Positions 47,069 to 56,097 of a stretch of DNA of 64,000 nt are shown piece by piece (position 1 is the first letter of the stretch; each line of letters starts with the position of its first letter). Source of the DNA: Pseudacidovorax sp. NFM-22 (GTDB lineage Bacteria; Pseudomonadota; Gammaproteobacteria; Burkholderiales; Burkholderiaceae_C); the NCBI RefSeq assembly GCF_021401245.1, contig NZ_JACBFY010000008.1:186001-250000 (forward strand), written 5' to 3'. A program made the translations under genes and the position numbers. The notes below the pieces were generated by a model that saw only the letters and a program-made list of their open reading frames with translations, was not told where the DNA came from and did not search any database.

Positions 47069-48789
47069 GCGTGTCCCACCTGCTCGGCCCGCGCGACCTG
47101 CGCGCGCCGCTGGCCTGGCGTCATGGCCGGCCGATCAGTGCACTGGCCTGGCTCGCCGATGTCGAGGCCGTCGCCGCCAAGCTTCCGGCCCAAGGCCCGG
47201 CCGTCAACCTGTGCGGCGACCGCTACCGCTTTTCGGTCGGGCTGGCGGCGGCGTTGCTGCGCGGCCACGCCAGCCTGCTGCCGCCCGATGCGCGCGAGGA
47301 CACCCTGGCCCGCGTCTGCGCCGAGCATCCCGCGGCCTTCGCGCTGGTCGACCCCGGCGAGCCCTACGGTGCCGGACTCGCACAGCGCGTCGAGGTCGAC
47401 GCCGATGGGGCGCGCACGCCGCTGGCCGCCATGCCCGACTGGGCGGCCATCGCGCTCGATCGCCACGCGGCCAGCCTGCTCACCTCGGGCTCCACCGGCG
47501 TGCCGCAGCCGCATGCCAAGACCTGGGGCACGCTGGTGGGCGACGTGGCCGCCGCGGTGCCGCGGCTGTGCCAATTGCTTGGCCTGTCATCGTTGGACGG
47601 CCTGACGCTGGTGGCCACCGTGCCGGTGCAGCACAGCTACGGCCTCGAGTCCTCGGCGCTGCTGGCCATGCTCGGCGGGCCGGCCTTCGAGGCCGGGCGG
47701 CCGTTCTATCCGGCCGACATCGTGCAGGCGCTGGAATCGGTGCCACGGCCGCGCGCGCTGGTCACCACGCCCTTCCACCTCAAGACGCTGCTGCAGTCCG
47801 GGCTGGCCGTGCCGCCGGTGGACATGGTGCTGTCCGCCACCGCGCCGCTGTCGCCGCAACTGGCAGCCCAGGCCGAGCGCGCCACGGGCGGCGTGATGGT
47901 CGAGATCTACGGCAGCACCGAGACCGGCCAGGTCGCCACCCGTTGCCCGGTGCGCAGCGAGGTGTGGGAGGTGATGGGCGACATCCGCGTGCAGGCCGAG
48001 ACCGGCCCGGATGGTGCCGAGCGCTTCGTCTTCTCGGGCGACTTCATTCCCGCGCCCACGCCCATGGCCGACCTGCTGGAGCTGCTGGGCGATGGCCGCT
48101 TCCGCCTGCTGGGCCGGGCCAACGACCTGGTGCACGTGGCGGGCCGGCGGACGTCGCTGGGCCACCTCGACTTCCACCTCAACAGCATTCCCGGCGTCGA
48201 GGACGGCGCCTTCTGGCTGCCCGACGACGTCGCCGACGGCGTGGTGCGACCGGTGGCCTTCGTGGTGGCGCCCTCGGTGGATGCCGCGACGGTCATCGTC
48301 GGCCTGCGCGAGCGCGTCGAACCGGTGTTCGTCCCCCGCCGCGTGGTGCATGTGCAGGCGCTGCCGCGGGTGGGCACCGGCAAGTTGACGCGTCGTGAGC
48401 TGCGCGAATTCGCGCTCGCCCAACTGGCGGCGGACGGCAGCCCGGTGCGGCTGTCGCACCGCGTGCCCGAGGACCATCCCGCCTTTGCCGGCCATTTCCC
48501 CGGCCAGCCGCTGCTGCCGGGCGCCTTGTTGCTGGCCGAACTGCTGGAGGCGATGCGCGGCGTGCCGTCGCTGCGCGCGCGCCTGGGCGACGCGCCGATG
48601 CTGGCGGCGGCCAAGTTCCTGGCGCCGGTGCGTCCGGGCGCCGATCTGGTCTTCGACCTGCAGCCCGAGACGGGCGTGGCGGCCGGCATGCGCTTCGAGG
48701 TGCGCATGGGCGACACCGTGGCCGCCAGCGGACGCTGGCTGCCGGGCGATGGCGCCCGCACCGCAGGCGAAGCCGGAGGTTTGCAATGA
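47065..48789 (+). CDS. Acyl-ACP ligase fused to hotdog dehydratase/thioesterase domain
   Basis: A 574-residue fusion. The N-terminal 440 residues are an AMP-binding acyl/aryl-ACP synthetase: A3 TSGSTGVPQPHAK, A5 YGSTETGQ, and the A10 lysine in GTGKLTRREL. The C-terminal 110 residues (HPAFAGHFPGQPLLPGALLLAELLEAM) are a FabZ/ApeI-type hotdog domain. In many aryl-polyene clusters these are two genes (ApeH and ApeI types). It should load the starter acid on ACP and dehydrate hydroxyacyl-ACP. Overlaps its neighbours by 4 bp on both sides. Confidence 0.87.
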   Translation: MSVSHLLGPRDLRAPLAWRHGRPISALAWLADVEAVAAKLPAQGPAVNLCGDRYRFSVGLAAALLRGHASLLPPDAREDTLARVCAEHPAAFALVDPGEPYGAGLAQRVEVDADGARTPLAAMPDWAAIALDRHAASLLTSGSTGVPQPHAKTWGTLVGDVAAAVPRLCQLLGLSSLDGLTLVATVPVQHSYGLESSALLAMLGGPAFEAGRPFYPADIVQALESVPRPRALVTTPFHLKTLLQSGLAVPPVDMVLSATAPLSPQLAAQAERATGGVMVEIYGSTETGQVATRCPVRSEVWEVMGDIRVQAETGPDGAERFVFSGDFIPAPTPMADLLELLGDGRFRLLGRANDLVHVAGRRTSLGHLDFHLNSIPGVEDGAFWLPDDVADGVVRPVAFVVAPSVDAATVIVGLRERVEPVFVPRRVVHVQALPRVGTGKLTRRELREFALAQLAADGSPVRLSHRVPEDHPAFAGHFPGQPLLPGALLLAELLEAMRGVPSLRARLGDAPMLAAAKFLAPVRPGADLVFDLQPETGVAAGMRFEVRMGDTVAASGRWLPGDGARTAGEAGGLQ

Positions 48790-49814
48790 GCGCCCTCGGC
48801 GACGACCTGCGCCCCGGCACCGACTGGGCCCGCGCGCCCGAGCGCAGCAACATCCTGGCGCTGCGCTTCATCTGCTGGATGGCGCTGCGCTGCGGCCGGC
48901 CGCTCACGCGGCTGATCCTGCATCCCATCACGCTGTACTTCCTGCTCTTCGCGCCCACGCCGCGTCGCCATGTGCGGCGCTACCTGACGCGGGCCATCGG
49001 GCCGAAGGCGGGCTGGCGCGACGGCTACCGGCTGCTGCACAACTTCGCGTCGACGGTGCTCGACCGGGTGTATTTCCTGCGCGCGCGCATGGCGCTCTTC
49101 GACGTGCAGGTGCAGGGCGGCGAAGCCGTGGAGGCCGATGTGCGCGCGGGTCGCGGCGCCTTCCTGGTCGGTGCGCACATCGGCAGCTTCGAGGCCCTGT
49201 CGGCCTGCCGTCAGCAGGCCGAGGCGCCGGTCGACCTGCGGCTGGCCATGCTGATGTACCCCGACAACGCACGCCGCATCAACGCCGTGCTCGAGGCCAT
49301 CAGCCTGCCCGAATACCGGCCGCACATCATCGCCCTGGGCCGGCCCGCCGCCATGCTGGAAATGCGCGACTGGCTGGACAGCGGCCGCATGGCCGGCATG
49401 CTCGGCGACCGTACCCTGGCCGTGGGCGAGGACGACGGCGGCCAGCGCGGCAACCGCGTGCAGATCGACTTCCTGGGCCAGCCGGCCTGGTTCAACGACG
49501 GGCCCTTCCGCCTCGCCGCGCTGCTGCGCCGGCCGGCCGTGTTCATGGCGGGCCTGTACCTGGGCGGCAACCGCTACCGCGTGGTGTTCGAGCCGCTGGC
49601 CGATTTCTCGGCGCCGGCGGTGGAGAGTGGCGCCACCGATCCCGGTGCCCCGCCTCCGCGCCGCGCCCGCGGGCTCGATCCCGCCGAGCGGGAACGCCGC
49701 ATCCGCGAAGCCCTCGAAGCCTATGTGCGGCGCCTGGAAGACCTGTGCCGCGCCCATCCCCACAACTGGTTCAACTTCCATGACTTCTGGCTCGAAGATT
49801 CGCCGCGTGCGTGA
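48786..49814 (+). CDS. LPLAT-family acyltransferase (HtrB/LpxL-like)
   Basis: A 342-residue acyltransferase of the lysophospholipid/lipid A late acyltransferase family. His131 and Glu136 of GAHIGSFE give the H-x4-E motif; an N-terminal membrane helix (PITLYFLLFAP) anchors it. In aryl-polyene clusters the equivalent part is often fused to a glycosyltransferase; here no glycosyltransferase is present. It probably transfers the product to a lipid carrier. Confidence 0.85.
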   Translation: MSALGDDLRPGTDWARAPERSNILALRFICWMALRCGRPLTRLILHPITLYFLLFAPTPRRHVRRYLTRAIGPKAGWRDGYRLLHNFASTVLDRVYFLRARMALFDVQVQGGEAVEADVRAGRGAFLVGAHIGSFEALSACRQQAEAPVDLRLAMLMYPDNARRINAVLEAISLPEYRPHIIALGRPAAMLEMRDWLDSGRMAGMLGDRTLAVGEDDGGQRGNRVQIDFLGQPAWFNDGPFRLAALLRRPAVFMAGLYLGGNRYRVVFEPLADFSAPAVESGATDPGAPPPRRARGLDPAERERRIREALEAYVRRLEDLCRAHPHNWFNFHDFWLEDSPRA

Positions 49815-50403
49815 GGCCCTGGCCGGCGTGCGCCGCCTGCGCGCCGCGTTGCTGCTGGCCCTGGCCGGACTGCTTGCGGCACCTGCCTGGGCGTTCGACC
49901 TCCACGAGCTGATGGCCCTGCTGGCCCAGCGCCGCAGCGGCGAGGCCCGCTTCACCGAGCAGCGCTACGTGCGCGGCCTGGACGGCCCGCTCGACTCGGC
50001 CGGCGTGCTCAGCTTCACCGCGCCCGACAAGTTGGTGCGCCGCACGCTCACGCCGCGGCCGGAGTCGATGGAGGTGCAGGGCAACGTGCTGATCCTTTCG
50101 CGCGGCGGCCGCACCCGCACCCTGAGCCTGGATGCCATGCCCGAGCTGCAGGGCATGATGGAAGCCATGCGCGGCACCCTGAGCGGCAACGCGCCGGCGC
50201 TGCTGCGCTACTTCAAGGCCGACGTGAAGGGCGATGCCAAGGCCTGGACGCTCGATCTGTTGCCCACGCTGCCCGCGCTGGCCGCCCAGGTGCGCAGCCT
50301 GCGCCTGTCGGGCATCGGCAGCGACGTGCGCGGCATCGAGATGGAGTTCATCGGCGGCGACCGCTCGGTGATGAACATCGTGCCCGGGCCTGCCGGCTCA
50401 TGA
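49807..50403 (+). CDS. LolA-like outer-membrane lipoprotein-sorting protein
   Basis: I use the GTG at 49,807, giving 198 residues with an N-terminal signal peptide (LRAALLLALAGLLAAPAWA). The mature part (FDLHELMALLAQRRSGEARFTEQRYVRGLDGPLDSAGVLSF) is a LolA / DUF-type beta-barrel half-fold as in aryl-polyene cluster carrier proteins that move the lipid-linked product across the periplasm. The start is overlapping with the previous gene; an ATG at 49,780 is possible. Confidence 0.8.
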   Translation: MREALAGVRRLRAALLLALAGLLAAPAWAFDLHELMALLAQRRSGEARFTEQRYVRGLDGPLDSAGVLSFTAPDKLVRRTLTPRPESMEVQGNVLILSRGGRTRTLSLDAMPELQGMMEAMRGTLSGNAPALLRYFKADVKGDAKAWTLDLLPTLPALAAQVRSLRLSGIGSDVRGIEMEFIGGDRSVMNIVPGPAGS

Positions 50404-52802
50404 GCCGCCGTCCTCCTGCCGCGCCGGCCCAGGACGCCGGTCTCCCGACTGCGCGCCGTCTGGCCGTGGTGCTGCTGTGGCTGCTGGTCCTCGCGGCCGG
50501 TGTGGGCGTGATCGCCCGCTCCCGGATCGACGCCGACCTCTCGGCCTTCCTGCCCGCCCACCCCGATGCGCGTCAGCGCATGCTGATCGAGCAGATCCAG
50601 ACGGGCGTGGCCTCGCGCACGCTGTTCATCGGCATCGAGGGCGGGCGTGACGAGGCGCAGCGCGCGGCCGTCTCGCGCGAGCTGGGCCAGCGCCTGCGCA
50701 AGAGCGGCCTGTTCGACCAGGTGCAGAACGGCGACCAGAGCGAGTGGCGCGACGCCGGCACCTGGGTCTTCGACCGGCGCTACCAGCTGTCGCCCGCGGT
50801 CACGCCCGAGCATTTCACGGTCGAGGGGCTGCGCAACGCCATCCTCGACACGCTCTCGCTGCTGGGCACCCCGGGCGGCAACGCCTTCAAGCCGCTGCTG
50901 GAGCGCGACCCCACGGGCGAATCCGCCCGCATGGCCGAGACGCTGATTCCGGCCACCGCGCCGCGCAGCGTCGACGGCGTGTGGGCCGCGCGCGAGGCGC
51001 CGCGCGCGCTGCTGCTGGCCAGCACCCGCGCCGCCGGCGGCGACCTGGACGCCCAGGCGCAGGCCATCGCCACCATCCAGGCCGACTTCGCCCAGGCGGC
51101 CGCGCAGGTCGGCGCCAGCGACACGCGCCTGCTGATGAGCGGCACGGCCGTGTTCTCGGTGCAGAGCCGGGACAGCATCAAGCGCGAGGCCGTCCACCTG
51201 GCGGTGGTGGGCGCCATCGTGGTCAGCGGCCTGCTGCTGCTGGCCTTCGGCGCGCTGCGGGCGCTGGCGATCGCGATGCTGCCCGTGGCCACGGGCGTGG
51301 TGGTGGGCACGGCCGCCGTCAGCCTGGTCTTCGGCGGCGTGCATGGCCTGACGCTGGGCTTCGGCAGCACCCTGATCGGCGAGACGGTGGACTACGCCAT
51401 CTACTACCTGATCCAGGCCCGCCAGGTGGCGGGCGAGGGTCCGGCGCAGGCGGGCTGGCAGCGCTGGCGCGACCTGCACTGGCCCACGGTGCGCCTGGGT
51501 CTGCTGACCTCGGTGGCGGGCTTCGCGGCGCTGGTGTTCTCGGGCTTTCCGGGCCTGGCGCAGCTGGGCGTCTTCTCCATCGCCGGCCTGGTGGCCGCGG
51601 CCGTGGCGACGCGCTTCCTGCTGCCGGTGCTGGCGCCCCAGGGCGCCTCGGGCCGCGGCCTGCGCCGCTACATGGCGCACGCGGCCGGCGCCATCGTGCG
51701 CGCGCTGCCGCGTCTTCGCTTGCCGCTGATGGCCCTGGCCGTCGCCGGCTTCGCGCTGGTGCTGTGGCAGGGCGACCAGCTCTGGCGCGCCGGTCTCAGC
51801 TCGATGAGCCCGGTCTCGCGCGAATCGCAGGCGCTGGACGAGCAACTGCGCGGCGACATCGGCGCCAGCGACGGCGCCACGCTGGTGGTGGCCTATGGCG
51901 ACACCGTCGAGGCGGCGCTGCGCCAGGCCGAGGCGGCCGGCGCGCGGCTCGACCCGCTGGTGGAGCGCGGCGCGCTGCTGGGCTACGACAGCGTAGCCCG
52001 CATCCTGCCCAGCCAGGCGCTGCAGATGCAGCGGCGCGAGGCCTTGCCCGACGCCACCACGCTGCGTGCCCGGCTCGAAGAGGCGACCGTTGGCCTGCCC
52101 ATCGCGGCCGACCGCCTGGCACCTTTCGTGACCCAGGTCGAGGCGGCGCGCGCGGCGCCGCTGATCAGCCGCGAGGACGCACGCCAGGGGCCGCTCGGCG
52201 CCGTGGTCGACGCGCTGCTGTTCGAGCGGCCGGGTGGCGGCTGGGCCGCGATGATCTCGCTGCACCCCGGCCCGCAGTTCAAGCATGCGGACGTCGTCGC
52301 CGCCCTGCAGGGCTTGCCGGGCGTGTCGGTGGCCGAGGTCGGCGAGGAGCTGGGTGCGCTCTACAAGCGCTATCTGCACGAGGCCTTCGTGCAGGTGGGC
52401 CTGGGCGCACTGGCCGTGGTGCTGCTGCTGGGCGCCTGGCTGCGCTCGGGCCGGCGCCTGCTGGCCGTGTGCCAGCCGCTGGCCGCCGCCGTGGCGCTCA
52501 CGCTTGGGGCGATGGCGGCCATGGGCATGGCGCTGTCCATCCTGCACCTGGTGGGCCTGCTGCTCGTGGTGGCCGTGGGCTCCAACTACGCGCTCTTCTT
52601 CGACCAGCTGCGCGAGACCGGCCATGCCGACGAGGACACGCTGGCCTCGCTGATGCTGGCCAACCTGACGACGGTGATCTCGTTCACGCTGATCGCCATC
52701 TCCGACATCCCTTCGCTGGCCTCCATCGGCCAGGTGGTGGCGCCCGGTGCACTGCTGGCGCTGTTGCTGTCGGCCGCCTTCGCACGGACGGCGAAGGCAT
52801 GA
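50400..52802 (+). CDS. MMPL/RND-family exporter of the aryl-polyene-like cluster
   Basis: An 800-residue transporter with two halves. Each half has one N-terminal helix, a large periplasmic domain and a set of membrane helices (VHLAVVGAIVVSGLLLLAFGALRALAIAM; GETVDYAIYYLIQARQ; then the second half near ALAVVLLLGAWLRSGRR and SNYALFFDQLRET). The pattern is of the MMPL family exporters in such clusters, thought to flip or export the lipid-linked polyene. It overlaps both neighbours by 4 bp. Confidence 0.87.
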   Translation: MSRRPPAAPAQDAGLPTARRLAVVLLWLLVLAAGVGVIARSRIDADLSAFLPAHPDARQRMLIEQIQTGVASRTLFIGIEGGRDEAQRAAVSRELGQRLRKSGLFDQVQNGDQSEWRDAGTWVFDRRYQLSPAVTPEHFTVEGLRNAILDTLSLLGTPGGNAFKPLLERDPTGESARMAETLIPATAPRSVDGVWAAREAPRALLLASTRAAGGDLDAQAQAIATIQADFAQAAAQVGASDTRLLMSGTAVFSVQSRDSIKREAVHLAVVGAIVVSGLLLLAFGALRALAIAMLPVATGVVVGTAAVSLVFGGVHGLTLGFGSTLIGETVDYAIYYLIQARQVAGEGPAQAGWQRWRDLHWPTVRLGLLTSVAGFAALVFSGFPGLAQLGVFSIAGLVAAAVATRFLLPVLAPQGASGRGLRRYMAHAAGAIVRALPRLRLPLMALAVAGFALVLWQGDQLWRAGLSSMSPVSRESQALDEQLRGDIGASDGATLVVAYGDTVEAALRQAEAAGARLDPLVERGALLGYDSVARILPSQALQMQRREALPDATTLRARLEEATVGLPIAADRLAPFVTQVEAARAAPLISREDARQGPLGAVVDALLFERPGGGWAAMISLHPGPQFKHADVVAALQGLPGVSVAEVGEELGALYKRYLHEAFVQVGLGALAVVLLLGAWLRSGRRLLAVCQPLAAAVALTLGAMAAMGMALSILHLVGLLLVVAVGSNYALFFDQLRETGHADEDTLASLMLANLTTVISFTLIAISDIPSLASIGQVVAPGALLALLLSAAFARTAKA

Positions 52803-53614
52803 GTGCCCTGGCTGGCCGCTGGCAGCCCACGCCCTTCCTCAAAGGCAGTGCGGTGCTGCATGCCGGCGCGCTGGGGGCGAGCCTGCTTGTGCCGGGTGCC
52901 TGGCCCTGGGCGCTGGGCGCGGTGGTGCTCAACCATGCGGCCATCACCGCCATCGGCCTGACGCCGCGCAGCCACTGGCTGGGCCAGAACACGCTGCGCC
53001 TGCCTGCCGCCGCCGAAGCGCGAAACGAAGTGGCGCTGACCATCGACGATGGGCCCGAGCCGGCGGTGACGCCGGCCGTGCTCGACCTGCTCGACGCCCA
53101 CGGCCAGAAGGCCACCTTCTTCTGCATCGCCGAACGGGTGCAGGCGCATCCAGGCCTGGCGCGCGAGATCGTGGCCCGCGGCCACAGCATCCAGAACCAC
53201 ACGGCGCGGCACCGGCACAACTTCTCGATGCTCGGCCCGCGCGGTTTCCATGCCGAGATTGAACGCGCGCAGCAGATGATCGAGGCCGTCGTCGGCCAGC
53301 GGCCAAGCTGCTTCCGCGCGCCCGCCGGCCTGCGCAATCCCTTCCTCGCCCCGGTGCTGCATCGCCTGGGGCTGGAGCTGGTGAGCTGGACCCGCCGCGG
53401 CTTCGACACCCGCGAGCGCGACCCGGCCCGCGTGCTGGCACGCCTGACCCGCGGCCTGCGCGCCGGCGACATCCTGCTGCTGCACGATGGCCATGCGGCG
53501 CTGGCATCCAGCGGCCGGCCGGTGATCCTCGACGTGCTGCCGCCGCTGCTCGACCAGTTCTCGCGCCAGGGCCTGCGCGCCGTGACCTTGCCCCATGCGC
53601 TCGGCCATGCGTGA
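52799..53614 (+). CDS. Polysaccharide deacetylase (NodB homology) in the operon
   Basis: A 271-residue protein with an N-terminal hydrophobic segment and a NodB domain: TIDDGPEP (first acidic pair), HSIQNHTARH (metal-binding His pair), FRAPAG, and LLLHDGH. It removes acetyl groups from N-acetylated sugars. It is not a standard member of aryl-polyene clusters; here it sits between exporter and methyltransferase with a 4-bp overlap. The substrate is unknown. Confidence 0.86.
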   Translation: MSALAGRWQPTPFLKGSAVLHAGALGASLLVPGAWPWALGAVVLNHAAITAIGLTPRSHWLGQNTLRLPAAAEARNEVALTIDDGPEPAVTPAVLDLLDAHGQKATFFCIAERVQAHPGLAREIVARGHSIQNHTARHRHNFSMLGPRGFHAEIERAQQMIEAVVGQRPSCFRAPAGLRNPFLAPVLHRLGLELVSWTRRGFDTRERDPARVLARLTRGLRAGDILLLHDGHAALASSGRPVILDVLPPLLDQFSRQGLRAVTLPHALGHA

Positions 53615-53675
53615 ACCGCTCGGCGCACCAGACCTTCTACGCCTGTGCACCTCTCCAGCAAACGGAGAGGGCGCC

Positions 53676-53696
53676 ATGACCCCAACGCATCCGTGA
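53676..53696 (+). promoter_or_regulatory. Six-codon leader frame with strong ribosome-binding site
   Basis: ATGACCCCAACGCATCCGTGA encodes Met-Thr-Pro-Thr-His-Pro and stops. GGAGAGG lies six bases upstream. The TGA overlaps the GTG start of the methyltransferase. It may be a translational coupling element, or the trace of a small indel in an original longer gene. Confidence 0.5.
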
Positions 53697-54457
53697 CCTC
53701 GACCCCGCCTTCCTCCGACGCCGCGTGGCGCGAACTCCACGCCCGCGCCACCGAGCCCTACCGCCAGGGCGGCAACTTCGCCTGGCATTTCGCACGCGGC
53801 AAGCTCGGCCATGACCCGGTGTTCCGCGGCATCGTCGAGCGTGGCCTGATCGGCGAGGGCCGGCCGCGCATGCTCGACATCGGCTCGGGCCAGAGCCTGT
53901 TCGCCAACGTGCTGCACACGGCCCAGGCGGTGCGCGCCGAGGGCCGCTGGCCTGGCGCCTGGGCGCCGCTGCCCGCCGATGCCCGCTACACCGGCATCGA
54001 GCTGATGCCGCGCGACGTGGAGCGCGCGCAGCGCTCGGTCGGCCACATCCGGCCCACGCCCACCATCGTCTGCGGCAACATGTGCGAGGCCGACTTTCCG
54101 GCCTGCGACGTGGTTGTGATCCTCGACGTGCTGCACTACGTGGACCATGCCGCACAGGAAGGCGTGCTCGTGCGGGTGCGCGATGCGCTGGCCGCGGGTA
54201 CCGCGGAGCGTGACGGCGTGCCCGGCCGGCTGCTGCTGCGCGTGGGCGATGCCGCGAGCCGCCGCGGCTTCGCCATCAGCCAGTGGGTGGACCGCACCGT
54301 GACGCGCATCCGCGGCCACAAGGTCTCGCCCACCTGGGGCCGCACGCTGGACGAGTGGATCGCGTTGCTGCAGCGCCTGGGCTTCGCGGTGCAGCCCATG
54401 CCCATGAGCCAGGGCACGCCCTTCGCCAATGTGCTGCTGATCTCGGACCTGCCATGA
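53693..54457 (+). CDS. Class I SAM-dependent methyltransferase
   Basis: A 254-residue methyltransferase. The SAM motif is MLDIGSGQSLFA (about residues 61-72), and the post-I acidic strand and a VVVILDVLHYV motif are in place. In aryl-polyene pathways a methyltransferase modifies the aryl head group. The GTG at 53,693 is the best start in this frame; an ATG at 53,676 with a strong ribosome-binding site (GGAGAGG) instead opens a six-codon leader that ends by overlapping this GTG, so translation is probably coupled. Confidence 0.78.
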   Translation: MTSTPPSSDAAWRELHARATEPYRQGGNFAWHFARGKLGHDPVFRGIVERGLIGEGRPRMLDIGSGQSLFANVLHTAQAVRAEGRWPGAWAPLPADARYTGIELMPRDVERAQRSVGHIRPTPTIVCGNMCEADFPACDVVVILDVLHYVDHAAQEGVLVRVRDALAAGTAERDGVPGRLLLRVGDAASRRGFAISQWVDRTVTRIRGHKVSPTWGRTLDEWIALLQRLGFAVQPMPMSQGTPFANVLLISDLP

Positions 54458-54918
54458 CCGCGCCTGCCACCCTCGACCGCAGCGGCATCGCCGCGCGCAT
54501 TCCCCATGCAGGCAGCATGTGCCTGCTCGACCGGCTCGAAGCCTGGGATGCGCAGTCCATCCATTGCACGACGGCCACCCATGCGGACCCGGCCAATCCG
54601 ATGCGCACGGCCTCGGGCCTGCTCGCCCCCTGCGCCATCGAGTTCGCGGCGCAGGCCATGGCGCTGCACGGCGGCCTGCTGAGCACGGGTGACGGGCCGC
54701 CCGCGGCCGGCTACCTGGCCAGCACGCGCAACGTGCGCCTGCATCGTGCCCGCTTCGACGACGCCCCCGCGCCGTTGCACCTCCATGCCGAGCGCCTGTC
54801 CGGCGACGCGCAGCAGGTGCTCTATGCCTTCCGCGTGCTCGATGCCGACGGCCAGTCCGTCGCGGACGGGCGGGCGGTGGTCGTTCTCAACACGCCCTTG
54901 CCGGACGCCGCGCCCTGA
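54454..54918 (+). CDS. Hotdog-fold 3-hydroxyacyl-ACP dehydratase (ApeP-like)
   Basis: A 154-residue hotdog protein: the ApeP/FabA-like segment RIPHAGSMCLLDRLEAWD at the N-terminus, a long helix ASGLLAPCAIEFAAQAMALHGG, and a final beta part. It dehydrates hydroxyacyl-ACP. The ATG overlaps the methyltransferase stop by 4 bp. A ketosynthase would be expected near such a gene but is absent. Confidence 0.83.
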   Translation: MTAPATLDRSGIAARIPHAGSMCLLDRLEAWDAQSIHCTTATHADPANPMRTASGLLAPCAIEFAAQAMALHGGLLSTGDGPPAAGYLASTRNVRLHRARFDDAPAPLHLHAERLSGDAQQVLYAFRVLDADGQSVADGRAVVVLNTPLPDAAP

Positions 54919-54979
54919 GCGCCTGCCCGGCCATCACGACCGGTGTCCCTGACACCGTCACCGACGGAGGTACTTCCCC

Positions 54980-55711
54980 ATGACCCTTCAGAACAAGCGC
55001 GCCCTCGTCACCGGTGCCAGCGGTGCCCTGGGCAGCGCCATCGCCGAGCGCTTGGCGCGCGACGGCGCCACCGTGCTGCTGCATGCCAACGGACGCCGCG
55101 ACGCCATCGAGGCCCTGGCTGTGCGCATCGCCGCGGCCGGCGGCCAGGCCGAATGCCACGTCTTCGACCTGACCGACGACGAAGCCACGGCGGCCGCCTG
55201 CGCGCGCATGCTGGAGGGCGGGCCGGTGCAGGTGGTGGTCAACAACGCGGGCATCCACGACGACGCCGTGATGCCCGGCATGCGGCCCGATCAATGGCAC
55301 CGCGTGATCGACGTATCGCTCAACGGCTTCTTCCGTGTCACCCAGCCACTGCTGCTGCCCATGCTGCGCACGCGCTGGGGCCGCATCCTCAACATCTCGT
55401 CCGTGGCCGCCATCATGGGCAACCGCGGCCAGGTCAACTACGCCGCGGCCAAGGGCGCGCTCAACAGCGCGACCAAGGCGCTGTCGATGGAAGTGGCCTC
55501 GCGCGGCGTGACCGTCAACGCCATCGCCCCGGGCATCATCGCCTCGCCCATGGCCGACGCCGCCTTCGACCCGGCGATGGTCAAGCAGATGGTGCCCGCG
55601 CAGCGCGCCGGCACACCCGAAGAGGTGGCTGCGCTGGCCGGCTTTCTGGCGAGCGCGGAGGCGGGGTACATCACGGGGCAGGTCATTTCGGTGAATGGCG
55701 GGATGGCCTGA
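54980..55711 (+). CDS. fabG: 3-oxoacyl-ACP reductase (FabG/ApeQ-like)
   Basis: A 243-residue short-chain dehydrogenase. The NADPH-binding TGASGALG (11-18), NNAG (88-91), and catalytic Ser141-Tyr154-Lys158 (SSVAAIMGNRGQVNYAAAK) are intact. It reduces 3-oxoacyl-ACP. GGAGG lies well before the ATG, with a 61-bp gap, so it may have separate translation. This is the last gene of the operon; the following genes are on the other strand. Confidence 0.88.
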   Translation: MTLQNKRALVTGASGALGSAIAERLARDGATVLLHANGRRDAIEALAVRIAAAGGQAECHVFDLTDDEATAAACARMLEGGPVQVVVNNAGIHDDAVMPGMRPDQWHRVIDVSLNGFFRVTQPLLLPMLRTRWGRILNISSVAAIMGNRGQVNYAAAKGALNSATKALSMEVASRGVTVNAIAPGIIASPMADAAFDPAMVKQMVPAQRAGTPEEVAALAGFLASAEAGYITGQVISVNGGMA

Positions 55712-55755
55712 AAGCCATCCGGGTCGGCTGAAAACAAAGCCGATCAGTCGCGCTA

Positions 55756-56097
55756 TCACCGACCCAGCAGCCGGCGTGCGAGCAGGGTCTGCATGTCCCG
55801 CCGCCCGTCGGCGATCAGGTGGACCACGACCCGGTGGTCCAGCACCTGGTACACGATGCGATAGGGCTTGAACAGGACCTGCCGGTAGGCCTTGATGCCC
55901 AGGCTCAGCAGTTCTCTGGGGTGACTGCCGCGCTCCGGCATATGGGCCAGGCCGTCGAGGGTCGCTGTGATGCGGTCCAGCAGGCGACGGGCGTTGGCGA
56001 CGCTGTCGGCTTCGGCCACGTAGTCGTAGAGCGATTCCAGGTCCTGCTCCGCACCGCGGGTCAGCAGGACCTGAAAGCCCTTCGGCTTGCGCGTCAT
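55756..56097 (-). CDS. ParE/RelE-family toxin
   Basis: A 113-residue toxin with typical RelE/ParE pattern: QVLLTRGAEQDLESLYDYV at the start, MPERGSHPRELLSLGIKAYRQVLFKPYRIVYQVLDHRVVVHLIADGRRD at the end. ParE-type proteins act on gyrase, RelE-type on mRNA at the ribosome; which one this is cannot be decided. The start overlaps the antitoxin stop by 4 bp. Antitoxin is encoded upstream. Confidence 0.86.
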   Translation of the reverse strand: MTRKPKGFQVLLTRGAEQDLESLYDYVAEADSVANARRLLDRITATLDGLAHMPERGSHPRELLSLGIKAYRQVLFKPYRIVYQVLDHRVVVHLIADGRRDMQTLLARRLLGR

